In this document: positions 16,259 through 28,042 of the stretch, piece by piece
Numbering within the stretch: the first letter of the stretch is position 1
Layout: each line of letters starts with the position of its first letter
Origin: Terriglobia bacterium
GTDB taxonomy: Bacteria > Acidobacteriota > Terriglobia > Bryobacterales > UBA6623
DNA length: 64,000 nt
Direction of reading: 5' to 3'
Assembly (NCBI GenBank): GCA_009841225.1
Contig: VXMF01000012.1
Location: forward strand, 110,812-174,811
Program-made: the position numbers and the translations under genes
Notes under the pieces: model-generated
The model's database searches: none
What the model saw: only the letters and a program-made list of their open reading frames with translations
Told to the model about the DNA's origin: nothing

Positions 16259-16858
16259 ATGCCGAGCAAGGCCCAGATCGGAAAGCGCGCTGAGACTTCG
16301 CCGGCCCACGGTCCGCTCGCTCCAACCCCGGGGGCCCGCTCGGGCAGCACAAAGCGCCCCGTCAGCAAGGAGCGCCTTGCCGAGGAACGGCAGCAGGAGC
16401 ACTTCACGCTCGGAACGGAGCTGTTCCAGTCGCGCAAGTTTGGCGCGGCACGGCGGATGTTGGAGAAGGTGCGGGCGGGCCCCAATGTCGGACTGAGCCA
16501 CCGGGCCGGCGTCTTCATCGAGATCTGTCGCAAGCACTCCGAGCGCAAGCGCCCATTGCTCGAGACCGTGGAGGACTACTACAACCACGGCGTTCAACTG
16601 GTCAACAACGGCCAGTTCGCGGACGCCGTGCGAGTGCTCAACCGCGGCTTGGCCAAGGATGCCGAAGCCGCGCACCTACACTACGTCAAGGGCGTCGCCA
16701 AAGTCCTCGCGGGCGACCACACTTCGGCCAGCAAGTCGATTCGCAAGGCGATCGAATTGGATTCCGAGATTCGGATTCTGGCGCGACGCGACCCCGACTT
16801 GCGCTCGGTAATCCGGTCAGCACCGTTCGCCGACTTGGTCGCGGACAAGCCCGCCTGA
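16259..16858 (+). CDS. small TPR-like repeat protein
   Basis: 199 residues from ATG 16259 (MPSKAQIGKRAE). A Pro/Arg/Ser-rich basic N-terminal tail of about 45 residues precedes helical repeats. Segments such as EHFTLGTELFQSRKFGAARRM, YYNHGVQLVNNGQFADAVRV and LHYVKGVAKVLAGDHTSASKS have TPR-like spacing of Gly/Ala and aromatic residues. No signal peptide or catalytic motif. Probably a protein-interaction scaffold; partner unknown. Promoter-proximal single gene, convergent with the exported methyltransferase gene. Confidence 0.7.
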   Translation: MPSKAQIGKRAETSPAHGPLAPTPGARSGSTKRPVSKERLAEERQQEHFTLGTELFQSRKFGAARRMLEKVRAGPNVGLSHRAGVFIEICRKHSERKRPLLETVEDYYNHGVQLVNNGQFADAVRVLNRGLAKDAEAAHLHYVKGVAKVLAGDHTSASKSIRKAIELDSEIRILARRDPDLRSVIRSAPFADLVADKPA

Positions 16859-16871
16859 GCGCCCCGCGCGA

Positions 16872-17606
16872 TCAGCCGCTGGCAGGCGTGAAGATGATCA
16901 CGTGCTGGGAGGGCAGGAACTCCAGCACCTCCTGGAGATCGAATCCGGCGGGTTCGACCTCGGATCTGACCTCGGCAACGCTCATCTTGTGGAGAGGGTG
17001 GATCGGCACCCCCGGCTGGTGCTTGCGGTACTCCACGATGACGAGCCGTCCGGCGGGCTTGAGCGAGCGCCGGATGTGGGCGAGCGTCAGGGCGGGGTGG
17101 GCAAGTTCGTGATACACGTCCACCAGCAGAACGAGGTCAACTGCGGCTTGCGGGAGGCGGGGGTCTTGGGGCGTTGCGAGGACCGGCTCGACGTTCTCGA
17201 TGCCTCGCTCGCGCAGGTTGACCGCGAGCATGTCGAGCATTTCCTGCTGGATCTCGACCGCGATCACCTTGCCTGCAGCTCCCACCTTCCTCGCCAGCCG
17301 CCATGTGAAGTAGCCCACTCCGGCGCCGAGATCGACCACCGTAGCGCCGGGCTGGATGTCGAGTGAGTTCACGAGCCTGTCAGGCTGTTCCTCGCGCTGG
17401 CGCTCCGGGCGGGTCAGCCAGTCGGCATAGACCCAGCTCATCGCCGGGGCGATCTGCCTTGGCGGTGTTGCATCAGGGTTGCGTTCTTGTTGAGCGTTCA
17501 GCCGCTGCCATTGGGCGGTGAATAGCAGGCCGAAGGAGACAGCCGCGAGGGCCCTGGCAAGGCAGACGGCGCGGATCCGGGTTGCGCTAGGCAGCGAGCA
17601 GGCCAT
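16872..17606 (-). CDS. exported class I SAM-dependent methyltransferase
   Basis: 244 residues. The SAM-binding motif I is VVDLGAGVGYFTWRLA, followed by KVIAVEIQQEML and VDLVLLVDVYHELAHP, and the LKPAGRLVIVEYR motif of class I methyltransferases. The N-terminus carries a hydrophobic signal-like segment (AVCLARALAAVSFGLLFTAQ) before the catalytic domain, so it is either exported or anchored, which is odd for an enzyme needing SAM. Its start overlaps the end of the DapA-like gene by 20 bases, so they are co-transcribed. Substrate unknown. Confidence 0.8.
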   Translation of the reverse strand: MACSLPSATRIRAVCLARALAAVSFGLLFTAQWQRLNAQQERNPDATPPRQIAPAMSWVYADWLTRPERQREEQPDRLVNSLDIQPGATVVDLGAGVGYFTWRLARKVGAAGKVIAVEIQQEMLDMLAVNLRERGIENVEPVLATPQDPRLPQAAVDLVLLVDVYHELAHPALTLAHIRRSLKPAGRLVIVEYRKHQPGVPIHPLHKMSVAEVRSEVEPAGFDLQEVLEFLPSQHVIIFTPASG

Positions 17607-18489
17607 GGCGTTCCATCAGAGAGCGCAGGTCTTCCCCGTCGGCCGCATCCATAGCCACCAGCGGCGGCCGCACGCTGCCTGCGGGGATGCCGGCCAATGA
17701 CATGGCGGTCTTGATCATCGAGACCTTGTAGCCGGGTCGGCGATTGCGTAACTCGTACATCGGCAGCACCAGATCGTCCAAGATGCCGTTCACTTCGGCG
17801 AAGTTGCCTTCGCGCGCCAGTTCGCGGATGCGCAGCGCGGTTTCGGGCATGAAGCACGCCAGGCCCGAGGTGAAGGTCTCTACACCCAGCTTCCAATAGC
17901 TGGGCACGAACGGCTCGGCCATGCCGTTGATCCAGTGGAAGCGGTCGCCGAAATGGCGGCGGACTTGGAGGTAGTGGGACAAGTCGCCGTTCTCGTCCTT
18001 GACCATGCAGATGTTTTCCACGCGGGCCAGCTTCTCTAGCAGGGAAAGAGGCAGCGTGCCGCTCCACTTTGTCTGGTAGAGGATGACGCTGATGCCTGCG
18101 GTATCGGCAACCGAGCGATAGTAGTCGGCAAGGCCGGCTTCGTTGGGGTCGCCCATGTAGGGCGCGATGCACAGCACGGCCCTTGCCCCGGCGCGCCGGG
18201 CGTAGACAGCCTGCGTGCGGGCCGTGCGCCAGCTCTGGCCGACACCGAAGATCAGGTACGCGCGCTGCGCGACCAGCTCGCCGGCGATCTCGCAGATCCT
18301 TTCGTACTCTGGCAGGCCAAGGGCGTGCAGTTCCCCGTTACTGCCGCAGAACGAGAGCGCGTCTAGCCCGGCCGCAAGCATGCGTTCGGCGTGAGCTCGC
18401 AGGGCCGCCTCGTCGAGCCGCAGCTCTGCGTCCCACGGCGTGACGGGGAACCCGATCGTACCCTGCGGAAATAGGCTTGCATGCGACAT
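17587..18489 (-). CDS. DapA/NAL-family enzyme, 5-dehydro-4-deoxyglucarate dehydratase-like
   Basis: 300 residues from ATG 18489 (MSHASLFPQGTIGFPVTPWD). GTIGFPVTP resembles the start of 5-dehydro-4-deoxyglucarate dehydratase rather than DapA. The substrate loop is SFCGSNGELHALGLPEY, and ILYQTKWSG supplies the family Tyr. The Schiff-base lysine is in CMVKDENGD. It acts on 2-keto-3-deoxy sugar acids or similar, which agrees with the mannonate and galactonate dehydratase-like genes 12 kb away. A true DapA would normally carry different loop residues, and aldolase activity remains possible. Confidence 0.75.
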   Translation of the reverse strand: MSHASLFPQGTIGFPVTPWDAELRLDEAALRAHAERMLAAGLDALSFCGSNGELHALGLPEYERICEIAGELVAQRAYLIFGVGQSWRTARTQAVYARRAGARAVLCIAPYMGDPNEAGLADYYRSVADTAGISVILYQTKWSGTLPLSLLEKLARVENICMVKDENGDLSHYLQVRRHFGDRFHWINGMAEPFVPSYWKLGVETFTSGLACFMPETALRIRELAREGNFAEVNGILDDLVLPMYELRNRRPGYKVSMIKTAMSLAGIPAGSVRPPLVAMDAADGEDLRSLMERHGLLAA

Positions 18490-18714
18490 CTGCACGGCGC
18501 CGTCAACGGCCGACGCGTTCCACGATAGCAGCACCGGCCATGGCGGCCGCGGGACCCGCGGCCGAGTCCTGCGCAGGTTTCTTCTAGGGGTGCCGCCTAT
18601 GGTAGATTGAGAGCTTAGAGGTGCCGGCCGCACCGCAGCTGCCAGCCCTCCCATCCAACCGTCCTCAGCAGCGCCCGGGCGTGCCGACGCTTGCGGTTCT
18701 CACGTGCGGCTCCC

Positions 18715-19269
18715 ATGGACCGAGCAGTTGCCAATCGCTACGTTTCAGCCCTAGCTGAAGTTGTCACGCAGCAGGACTCCAAGCTCTCTGCGGAGGCCGC
18801 GCTGGAACAGCTGGAGGCCTTTGGCGAGCTGTTGGAAGGATCTGCGGACTTAGCTGCCGTGCTGTGCGCGCCCTCGATCCAGCCCCGTGACAAGCGCCGT
18901 TTGATCGAGCAGGTCGGCGGCCGCCTCGGCCTGGCCCCGCTCATTGTCAACTTTCTCTCTGTCGTCACGGAGCACCGCCGCATCGGGGATTTCTCCCTGA
19001 TAGTCGACGGATTCCGCGCGTGGCTCGACAGCCACCGCGGCAGAGTCGAGGTCCAGGTGCGCTCTGCCGGCCCGATCAGCCCTGACCAGCGGGCCGAGCT
19101 CGAGGGCCGCTTCCGCGAGCTGACCGGCAAGGACATCCGGGCGACGTACGCGGAGGATCCCAGCCTGCTGGGCGGCGGCGCGGTGCAGGTGGGCTCGACC
19201 TTGTACGACGGATCGCTGCGGGCGGCCTTGGGGTCGCTGGCGGCCAGCCTGGCGGCTGGCGACCGCTAG
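18715..19269 (+). CDS. atpH: ATP synthase F1 delta subunit
   Basis: 184 residues from ATG 18715 ([17 protein letters not shown]). The N-terminal helical bundle and the C-terminal signature [41 protein letters not shown] are typical of OSCP/delta, which joins the F1 head to the peripheral stalk. It is the first gene of an atpHAGD cluster. The F0 genes atpB, atpE and atpF are not upstream; the preceding gene is a divergent DapA-family gene. Confidence 0.93.
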   Translation: MDRAVANRYVSALAEVVTQQDSKLSAEAALEQLEAFGELLEGSADLAAVLCAPSIQPRDKRRLIEQVGGRLGLAPLIVNFLSVVTEHRRIGDFSLIVDGFRAWLDSHRGRVEVQVRSAGPISPDQRAELEGRFRELTGKDIRATYAEDPSLLGGGAVQVGSTLYDGSLRAALGSLAASLAAGDR

Positions 19270-19295
19270 CCGCTCTAGGTAGAGGAACCATTCGA

Positions 19296-20834
19296 ATGGC
19301 CAAGATGAACGCATCAGAAATCACGAAGCTGATCCGCGACCGGATCCAGAACTACGAATCCGCCGTGGAAGTGGCCGAGGTCGGATCTGTGATCTCGCTC
19401 GGCGACGGCATCGCTCGCCTGCACGGTCTGGAAAGCGTCATGGCGGGCGAGCTGCTCGACTTTCGCAACGGCATCTCCGGCATCGCGATGAACCTCGAGG
19501 AGGACCAGGTCGGGGCGGTGCTGCTTGGCGACTACACGAGCCTCAAGGAAGGTGACGAGGTGCGCCGCACGGGGCGGATCATCTCGATTCCGGTGTCCGA
19601 TGCAATGCTGGGCCGCGTGGTCAACTCTCTCGGCGAGCCGCTGGACAGAAAAGGCCCGATCGAGGCGACCGACTACAACCCGATCGAGCGGCTCGCGCCG
19701 GGCGTGATCGACCGCGAGCCGGTCAAGGAGCCGATGCAGACCGGCCTCAAATCCATCGACGCCATGATCCCGATCGGCCGCGGGCAGCGCGAGCTGATCA
19801 TCGGGGACCGCCAGACTGGCAAGACCGCTATCGCCATCGACACCATCCTCAACCAGAACGGCGGCGACGTGATCTGCATCTATGTCGCCATCGGCCAGAA
19901 GCGCTCGACCGTTGCGCAGGTGCTCAAGACCTTGGAACAGCAAGGGGCGATGGAGTACAGCATCGTCGTTGTGGCTTCGGCGTCGGATCCGGCGCCGATG
20001 CAGTACTTGGCGCCTTTCACAGGCGCGGCGATCGGGGAGTACTTCCGGGACTCTTCGCGTCACGCGCTGTGCGTCTACGACGACCTTTCCAAGCACGCCG
20101 CTGCCTATCGCGAGATCTCCCTGCTGCTGCGGCGACCGCCCGGGCGCGAGGCCTATCCGGGGGACGTGTTCTACCTGCACTCGCGCCTGCTGGAGCGGGC
20201 GGCCAAGCTGAGCGAGCGGCTCGGGGGCGGATCGCTGACGGCGCTGCCGTTCATCGAGACCCAGGCCGGCGATGTGTCCGCCTACATTCCGACGAACGTG
20301 ATCTCGATCACCGATGGCCAGATCTACCTCCAGGCCGACCTCTTCAACGCAAACGTGCGCCCAGCCGTGGATGTGGGCATCTCGGTCAGCCGCGTCGGCG
20401 GCAATGCCCAGATCAAGGCAATGAAGTCGGTCGCCGGCACGCTGCGGCTCGATCTGGCTCAATACCGGGCGCTGTCGGCGTTCGCGCAGTTCGGCTCGGA
20501 CCTCGACAAGGCCTCGCAACAGCAGTTGCACCGCGGCGACCGTCTGGTCGAGGTGCTGAAGCAGAAGCAGTACGAGCCGCTTCCGGTCGAGAAGCAGGTC
20601 GCAATCATCTTCGCCGGAACCAAGGGCTATCTCGATGACTTGGAACTGTCCCAGGTCGCTGACTTCGAGGCTGGGCTATACGACTATCTCGAGCGCCAGG
20701 GAGAGGACGGCGCGCTGGCGCTGATCCAGGCTCGGCGCGCGCTAGACGACGAGACCACGAAGGCTCTCCAAGACGCCATCGGCGCCTACAAGGAGCAGTT
20801 CGCTGCGCTCCATCCCGTGGCGAAGGCAAGCTAG
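19296..20834 (+). CDS. atpA: ATP synthase F1 alpha subunit
   Basis: 512 residues, the normal length. The Walker A motif is [13 protein letters not shown], and the alpha-specific region [20 protein letters not shown] is intact, as are the N-terminal barrel ([20 protein letters not shown]) and the C-terminal helical domain. An AGAGGAA ribosome binding site lies about 10 bases before the ATG. It forms the non-catalytic nucleotide sites of the F1 hexamer. It lies 26 bases after atpH and 2 bases before atpG. Confidence 0.97.
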   Translation: MAKMNASEITKLIRDRIQNYESAVEVAEVGSVISLGDGIARLHGLESVMAGELLDFRNGISGIAMNLEEDQVGAVLLGDYTSLKEGDEVRRTGRIISIPVSDAMLGRVVNSLGEPLDRKGPIEATDYNPIERLAPGVIDREPVKEPMQTGLKSIDAMIPIGRGQRELIIGDRQTGKTAIAIDTILNQNGGDVICIYVAIGQKRSTVAQVLKTLEQQGAMEYSIVVVASASDPAPMQYLAPFTGAAIGEYFRDSSRHALCVYDDLSKHAAAYREISLLLRRPPGREAYPGDVFYLHSRLLERAAKLSERLGGGSLTALPFIETQAGDVSAYIPTNVISITDGQIYLQADLFNANVRPAVDVGISVSRVGGNAQIKAMKSVAGTLRLDLAQYRALSAFAQFGSDLDKASQQQLHRGDRLVEVLKQKQYEPLPVEKQVAIIFAGTKGYLDDLELSQVADFEAGLYDYLERQGEDGALALIQARRALDDETTKALQDAIGAYKEQFAALHPVAKAS

Positions 20835-20836
20835 CG

Positions 20837-21703
<867 letters not shown>

Positions 21704-21731
21704 CGGCTGCCCACGCCAAAGAGGACGCTAG

Positions 21732-23168
<1,437 letters not shown>

Positions 23169-23435
23169 GTTAGCCGGGAGTCCTTGCAAGCGACTTCGGC
23201 TAGCGGCGGATGGCTGGGCGAGGCTTCAGGCTTGGCATTCTCGCCTCCAATCCGTAGCGCAACCGCTCGAAGCGCCGGACGCTAGGTGTCCAACTCCCGG
23301 GCACCCGCTCACGCGACCTCTAGGGTCCCGCGTTCTGGTTGCGATCGAGGAAGGCATCCAGAAACGCAGGCAGCCGACGGTTCGCCAGCTTGCCAATCGC
23401 CGAGTGCTGAACGATTGGTTCAGTCCCTCGCTGTG

Positions 23436-24839
23436 TCACTCCGTGAAGAATCTCCATTCATTCAGCCGGTCTGGATCGTAATTGGGATTGAGGGTAGGCA
23501 TCTGCGCGCCGACTTCATGTCGCCAGCGGCGAAGCTCGTTCAACAATTGCTTTGACTTTTCCGGCATCGAGTAGACCAGGTTCACGGTCTCGCCGATATC
23601 GTTCTCGATGTCATAGAGCTCCGCCTGCGTTCCGTCGAAATGTTCGATCAGTCGGAATCGCCCCATGCGTATGACTCCGTGGGGCGACGCTCCTCCGCGA
23701 TGGTAGTGAGGGTAATGCCAAAAGAGGGCGTTCCGTCCAAGCGGTCGTTGCTCCAGCAGTAGAGGGAGGAGGTTGACGCCATCAAGTTTCTGCCCCTCCG
23801 CCCGTTCCTGCCCGGTCAGCGCCTGCAGCGTTGGGAAGAAATCGATGCTACTGACTGGCTCGCTCGTCTCGATTCCTCCCGGGACGTTTCCGGGCCACCG
23901 GATAATGAGTGGCACACGATAGGCGCCTTCATACGCGGCACCCTTTCCGCCCCGCAAAGGGGCGTTGTTGGTCTTCTGCGGCCTGTCTGCATAGTGGTTG
24001 CCGCCGTTGTCCGAAGTGAATATGAACAGAGTCTCGTCCGCCAGTTGCAGGTCGTCGAGCGACTGCATGATCCGGCCGACATTCTCGTCCAGACTGTGAA
24101 TCATGCCGGCATTTACCGGATTGCGCTGGACATGTTCGGAGGTAAGCTTGGCTGCGTATTTCCGCGTAAGTTCTTCCTTGGCTTGGGTTGGCCGGTGAGG
24201 TGTTGAATACGCTACGTACATGAAGAACGGGCGATCATGGGACCGCTCGAGCCTCCGTATCACCTCGTCGGTCAAGCGGTCGGTGAAGTAGTCACCTTCT
24301 TCGCCGGTCATGTTCTTGACGTTTGGCCAAGGATAGAAATACCCGCCTGGTCCCCAGGCCGACTCCGCGATGCTGTGGTCGAATCCCTGTGTGACCGGAA
24401 AGTGCTCTTCGCGTCCTAAGTGCCATTTGCCGAAGTGGAACGTCTCGTAACCGACCTGTTTCAGCATCTCCGCAAGCGTGAATTCTGCGTGAGACAGATA
24501 CCGCGGCCAATCCGGCGGTGTCAGGGCGGCATAGGGGCAGTCTAGGCCGCGAATGAAATCGGTCAGATGCAGCCGTGCGGGCGTCTTGCCCGTGAGAATA
24601 GCCGCGCGGGTGGGCGAGCAGACGGTCGCTGCGGCGTAGGCGTCGGTGAAACGCAGACCTTGGGATGCCAGCCGGTCAATGCTCGGTGTTTCGTAGAACG
24701 TACTGCCGTAACAACCCAGATCCCGCCAGCCGAGGTCATCGGTAAGGACGAGCAGGATATTGGGCGGGGTGGCCCACATCGACGCAGGAATAATCAAGCT
24801 GAACAGTCCAACGACAAGCAACGTGGCGATGCGTGGCAT
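23436..24839 (-). CDS. exported type I sulfatase
   Basis: 467 residues from ATG 24839, supported by a GGAGGG ribosome binding site 8 bases upstream and a signal peptide (MPRIATLLVVGLFSLIIPASMWA). The metal site begins ILLVLTDDLGWRDLGCYG. The formylglycine motif is CSPTRAAILTGKTP, a canonical C-x-P-x-R with a cysteine to be converted. GKWHLGREE and TSDNGGNHYADRP supply further metal and sulfate contacts. C-terminal FDGTQAELYDIENDIGETVN is the usual arylsulfatase A tail. Substrate unknown; polysaccharide sulfate esters are likely. Confidence 0.93.
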   Translation of the reverse strand: MPRIATLLVVGLFSLIIPASMWATPPNILLVLTDDLGWRDLGCYGSTFYETPSIDRLASQGLRFTDAYAAATVCSPTRAAILTGKTPARLHLTDFIRGLDCPYAALTPPDWPRYLSHAEFTLAEMLKQVGYETFHFGKWHLGREEHFPVTQGFDHSIAESAWGPGGYFYPWPNVKNMTGEEGDYFTDRLTDEVIRRLERSHDRPFFMYVAYSTPHRPTQAKEELTRKYAAKLTSEHVQRNPVNAGMIHSLDENVGRIMQSLDDLQLADETLFIFTSDNGGNHYADRPQKTNNAPLRGGKGAAYEGAYRVPLIIRWPGNVPGGIETSEPVSSIDFFPTLQALTGQERAEGQKLDGVNLLPLLLEQRPLGRNALFWHYPHYHRGGASPHGVIRMGRFRLIEHFDGTQAELYDIENDIGETVNLVYSMPEKSKQLLNELRRWRHEVGAQMPTLNPNYDPDRLNEWRFFTE

Positions 24840-25151
24840 TCGTGAGTCCCTCCAGACTATTTCAGCCCCAGGCAAGTCCCTATTCTCGCCTCGATCAAGT
24901 CTCGCTCGCACGCTGCCATCACGGCCCATAATCAGAGCGGGGCAACCCTCATCTGCCTCAGGGCTGGGCGGCGGTGCGCACTCATGCGTGGCGGCACCTC
25001 GGGGGATGGAACCCAAGCCACTGGTATGTCTCGGACTCATATCGAGCGGGCCATTTCGAGCCCGAGTACACGGTGGCGATTCGCGGACTCGTTCACATAG
25101 TGCGCCCGATGTCTTGGGCTCCCTCGTCCCCGGCTGTGGCCGCCGGTGCCC
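24840..25151. other. 312-base gap between sulfatase genes
   Basis: No convincing gene. On the plus strand about 24974-25130 a short frame gives a Trp/Tyr-rich peptide (AWRHLGGWNPSHWYVSD) that looks protein-like but has no recognizable family and no ribosome binding site. It contains the end of the sulfatase-1 leader and possibly a promoter for that gene. It may include gene debris. Confidence 0.4.
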
Positions 25152-26603
25152 TCAGTGACGCAGCAGCGCTGGCTCCGGATCCGCGACTTGGCCGGGCGCC
25201 CGTTGCCCCGAGCCAGGAACGCCGCGGTCTCCCAGTTCTGCCCTAGCTCTGGCGGCGACTCGCATCAGGAGTTCGACCACCTGTGGGTGCTGCGTTGCGA
25301 GATTGTGCTGGCTTCCAACGTCTGCCTCCACATCGAACAGCAACGGCTCGCTCGATCCCACGGTGCCAAAGTGAGGGTGCCTGTTGGTCGGTTCCGGCAT
25401 GGGGACGAACAGCTTCCATTTGCCGGAGCGTACGGCCTGAAGCTCGCCTTCGCGGAAGTAGTACAGCTCGTCTCTCGGGGAACGGGCCGAGCCTCTTCCG
25501 AGCAGTGCGTCGCCGACGTCCACCCCGTCGATGTCGCGATCGTTCGGAATCTCCGCGCCCGCCAGCGTAGCGAGCGTCGGCAGCATGTCCAGCATGCTCA
25601 TCAGTTCGGCGGACTGGGTGCCTGCCGGGATCGTGCCCGGCCACCAGGCGATGGCTGGAACGCGGAATCCGCCCTCGGCAGTGGTGTAGCCGCGCCCGTG
25701 CAGCGGGAGGTTGCTGCCGCGCGCGGGACTGCTCGGATCCGGTGCCAGCGGAGCGCCGTTATCCGACGTCCACAAGACAAGCGTCGTGGCGCTGAGTCCG
25801 GCCTGGACGAGTTTGTCAAGGATCTGGCCTGTCGACCAGTCGAGTTCCTCGACCGAATCCCCCCACGGGCCGTTGGAACTCTTGCCTCGGAAAGCCTCGC
25901 TGGCGAACGGTGCCGCAGTGCTGCCGGGCATGGCGTGCGCCAGGTATAAGAAGAACGGGCGATCCGCATTCTCGTCGATGTAGCGCAACGCTTCTTCGGT
26001 GTAGCGCTTGGTGAGCAGATTGCGGTCGACCGGTGCCTCGATCACGGACTCGTCCCGCAGCAATGGCAGGGGCGGCCACTCATCCCCGTCGAAGCGCTGG
26101 CGGTTCCGGACTCCCAACCGGCGCGTCATGTCGTCGCTGTAGGGAATGCCAAGATACGAGTCGAAGCCATGCCTGGTGGGCAGGAACTCCGGTTGGTCGC
26201 CCAAGTGCCACTTGCCGACGATGGCCGTGGCGTAACCCGCGGAGCGCAGCAGTTCGGCGATCGTGACTTCGTCCGCGTGCAGTCCATAGGGAGAGATCGG
26301 ACGCAAGACCAGGCCGTCCCGCGGATTCGTGTGCAGGCCGATGCGCTGCGCGTAGCAGCCCGTCATCAGGCTGGCGCGTGACGGCGTGCATACACCCGCG
26401 CTGGCATAGAAGTGCGTCAGTTTGCGGCCTTGCCGGGCCATCCGGGTCAGGCTTGGCGTCCGGTGGTGGCGCGAACCGAACGGCTCGATGTCGCCGTAGC
26501 CGAGGTTGTCGGCCAGCAGCAGGACTATGTTCGGCGGCCGCGCTTGCGCCGGAACCGGCACCAAGGCCGCCATCAGGACTGCGGCGCCCAGCAGCGCGAT
26601 CAC
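25152..26603 (-). CDS. exported type I sulfatase (second copy in cluster)
   Basis: 483 residues from GTG 26603; the start codon overlaps the stop of the DUF1501 gene (GTGA), so translation is coupled, and it begins a signal peptide ([21 protein letters not shown]). Metal-binding [18 protein letters not shown], the formylglycine motif [26 protein letters not shown] and [12 protein letters not shown] are all intact. C-terminal [20 protein letters not shown] is typical. It differs widely from the other two sulfatases, so they are not recent duplicates and may have different substrates. Confidence 0.93.
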   Translation of the reverse strand: MIALLGAAVLMAALVPVPAQARPPNIVLLLADNLGYGDIEPFGSRHHRTPSLTRMARQGRKLTHFYASAGVCTPSRASLMTGCYAQRIGLHTNPRDGLVLRPISPYGLHADEVTIAELLRSAGYATAIVGKWHLGDQPEFLPTRHGFDSYLGIPYSDDMTRRLGVRNRQRFDGDEWPPLPLLRDESVIEAPVDRNLLTKRYTEEALRYIDENADRPFFLYLAHAMPGSTAAPFASEAFRGKSSNGPWGDSVEELDWSTGQILDKLVQAGLSATTLVLWTSDNGAPLAPDPSSPARGSNLPLHGRGYTTAEGGFRVPAIAWWPGTIPAGTQSAELMSMLDMLPTLATLAGAEIPNDRDIDGVDVGDALLGRGSARSPRDELYYFREGELQAVRSGKWKLFVPMPEPTNRHPHFGTVGSSEPLLFDVEADVGSQHNLATQHPQVVELLMRVAARARAELGDRGVPGSGQRAPGQVADPEPALLRH

Positions 26604-28042
26604 GCGAACAGATCCTTGATGACCGTCCCGCCAAAGTCGGTCAGCTTCTCGTGGCGACCGTTGTGCAGATACCAGAGCTGGTTCTGGTCCAAGCCGAGCG
26701 CGTGCAAGATGCTGGCGTGAAAGTCGCGCATTATGAAGGGCCGGTCCACGGCGCGCAGACCGAACTCGTCCGTGGCGCCGATGGCCTGGCCGCCCCGCAC
26801 ACCGCCTCCGGCGAACCACATGGTATAGCCGTGTGGGTTGTGGTCGCGGCCGTTGCCAGCTTCGGATGTGGGCAGGCGCCCGAACTCCGCGCCCCAGATC
26901 ACGAGCGTCCGCTCCAGCAGGCCTCGCTGCTTGAGATCCTGCAGCAGTGCCGCGACCGGCACGTCGCTGTGTCCTGCCATCTTTTCGTGGTTCTGCTTCA
27001 GGTGCTTGTGCGCGTCCCACTGCATGCTCAGCGGGCCGCCGCCGGAGTAGATCTGGACAAAGCGCACGCCGCGCTCGACGAGTCGCCGCGCCAGCAGCAG
27101 TCGCGTGCCGAACTCTCTGGTGTGGTCCTGCTCCAGCCCGTATGAGCGCTTGGTCGCGTCGGTCTCCTTGGTCAGGTCGACGGCTTCCGGCGCGTGGGAC
27201 TGCATGCGGAAAGCCAGTTCGTAGGCGGCGATTCGAGCCTGCATCTCGCTATCCAGCGGACCGCTGTCGATTTCGTTCATCGCCTGCAGCAGGTCCAGCA
27301 TGTCGCGCTGGCGGGCCTCGGTCATCCCGGCGGGACGCTTCAGGTGGAGGATCGGGTTGGGGCCGGGCCGCAGCAGCGTGCCTTGGTAGACCGATGGCAG
27401 GAATCCCTGGCTCCAGCACGACGTGCCGCCTTCGGGAGTGCCCTCGGGTTGGGGCATGACCACGTACGCGGGCAGGTTCTCCGACTCCGATCCCAGGCCG
27501 TACGTCACCCACGAGCCGATGCTGGGGTGGGTGGCGAACAGGCGGCCGTTGTGAACCTCGTACATCGCGGGAGCGTGCACGACGCTGTGCGTGACGAACG
27601 ACCTGACAAAACAGATGTCATCGACATGCCGGGCCACGTTTGGGAACAGCTCCGAGACCGGCAGTCCGCTCTGGCCGTAGCGCCGGAATCGCCACGGCGT
27701 GCCCAAGATCGGGTTGGTGCCGTCCGTGAACTGGCCCCCGACCGAGCCGAAGCTCTCCGGCAGCGGCTCGCCCGCGTGCCGGTTGAGCAGCGGCTTGGGA
27801 TCGAACGTGTCCATCGAGCTGGGCGCGCCGACGTTGAAGATGAAGATGACCGCGTCGGCCGTAGCCCCGAAGTGCGGCCGCTTGGCGCGGAGCGGATTCG
27901 CCGCGGTCTGGGCTAGCGCGGTCTGGGCCAGCAAGTGCTGCAGTGCGAGCGCGCCGAATCCGTTGGCCGCGCGGAACAACAGGTCGCGCCGCGAAGTCGC
28001 GCCGAGAGTGGCTGCGTCGCTAGGGTCGGTAGACGAATTCAT
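26600..28042 (-). CDS. DUF1501 protein (Tat-exported, sulfatase-like fold)
   Basis: 480 residues. A Tat signal is visible: [19 protein letters not shown] with arginines at 18-19. The mature protein has the DUF1501 pattern: [50 protein letters not shown] and [23 protein letters not shown]1501 is related to alkaline phosphatase/sulfatase folds, but no C-x-P-x-R motif is present. It commonly pairs with DUF1549/DUF1553 proteins, as here: its start lies 23 bases inside the end of that gene. Function unknown. Confidence 0.92.
   Translation of the reverse strand: MNSSTDPSDAATLGATSRRDLLFRAANGFGALALQHLLAQTALAQTAANPLRAKRPHFGATADAVIFIFNVGAPSSMDTFDPKPLLNRHAGEPLPESFGSVGGQFTDGTNPILGTPWRFRRYGQSGLPVSELFPNVARHVDDICFVRSFVTHSVVHAPAMYEVHNGRLFATHPSIGSWVTYGLGSESENLPAYVVMPQPEGTPEGGTSCWSQGFLPSVYQGTLLRPGPNPILHLKRPAGMTEARQRDMLDLLQAMNEIDSGPLDSEMQARIAAYELAFRMQSHAPEAVDLTKETDATKRSYGLEQDHTREFGTRLLLARRLVERGVRFVQIYSGGGPLSMQWDAHKHLKQNHEKMAGHSDVPVAALLQDLKQRGLLERTLVIWGAEFGRLPTSEAGNGRDHNPHGYTMWFAGGGVRGGQAIGATDEFGLRAVDRPFIMRDFHASILHALGLDQNQLWYLHNGRHEKLTDFGGTVIKDLFA

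Noticed and set aside
24974..25246. Trp/Tyr-rich reading frame in the gap after sulfatase 1
   Set aside because: No family, no ribosome binding site, and the second half overlaps the end of the sulfatase-2 gene on the other strand.
26604..27020. Upstream extension of the second sulfatase into the DUF1501 gene
   Set aside because: The GTG at 26603 overlaps the DUF1501 stop and begins a signal peptide; upstream residues are Arg-rich shadow.
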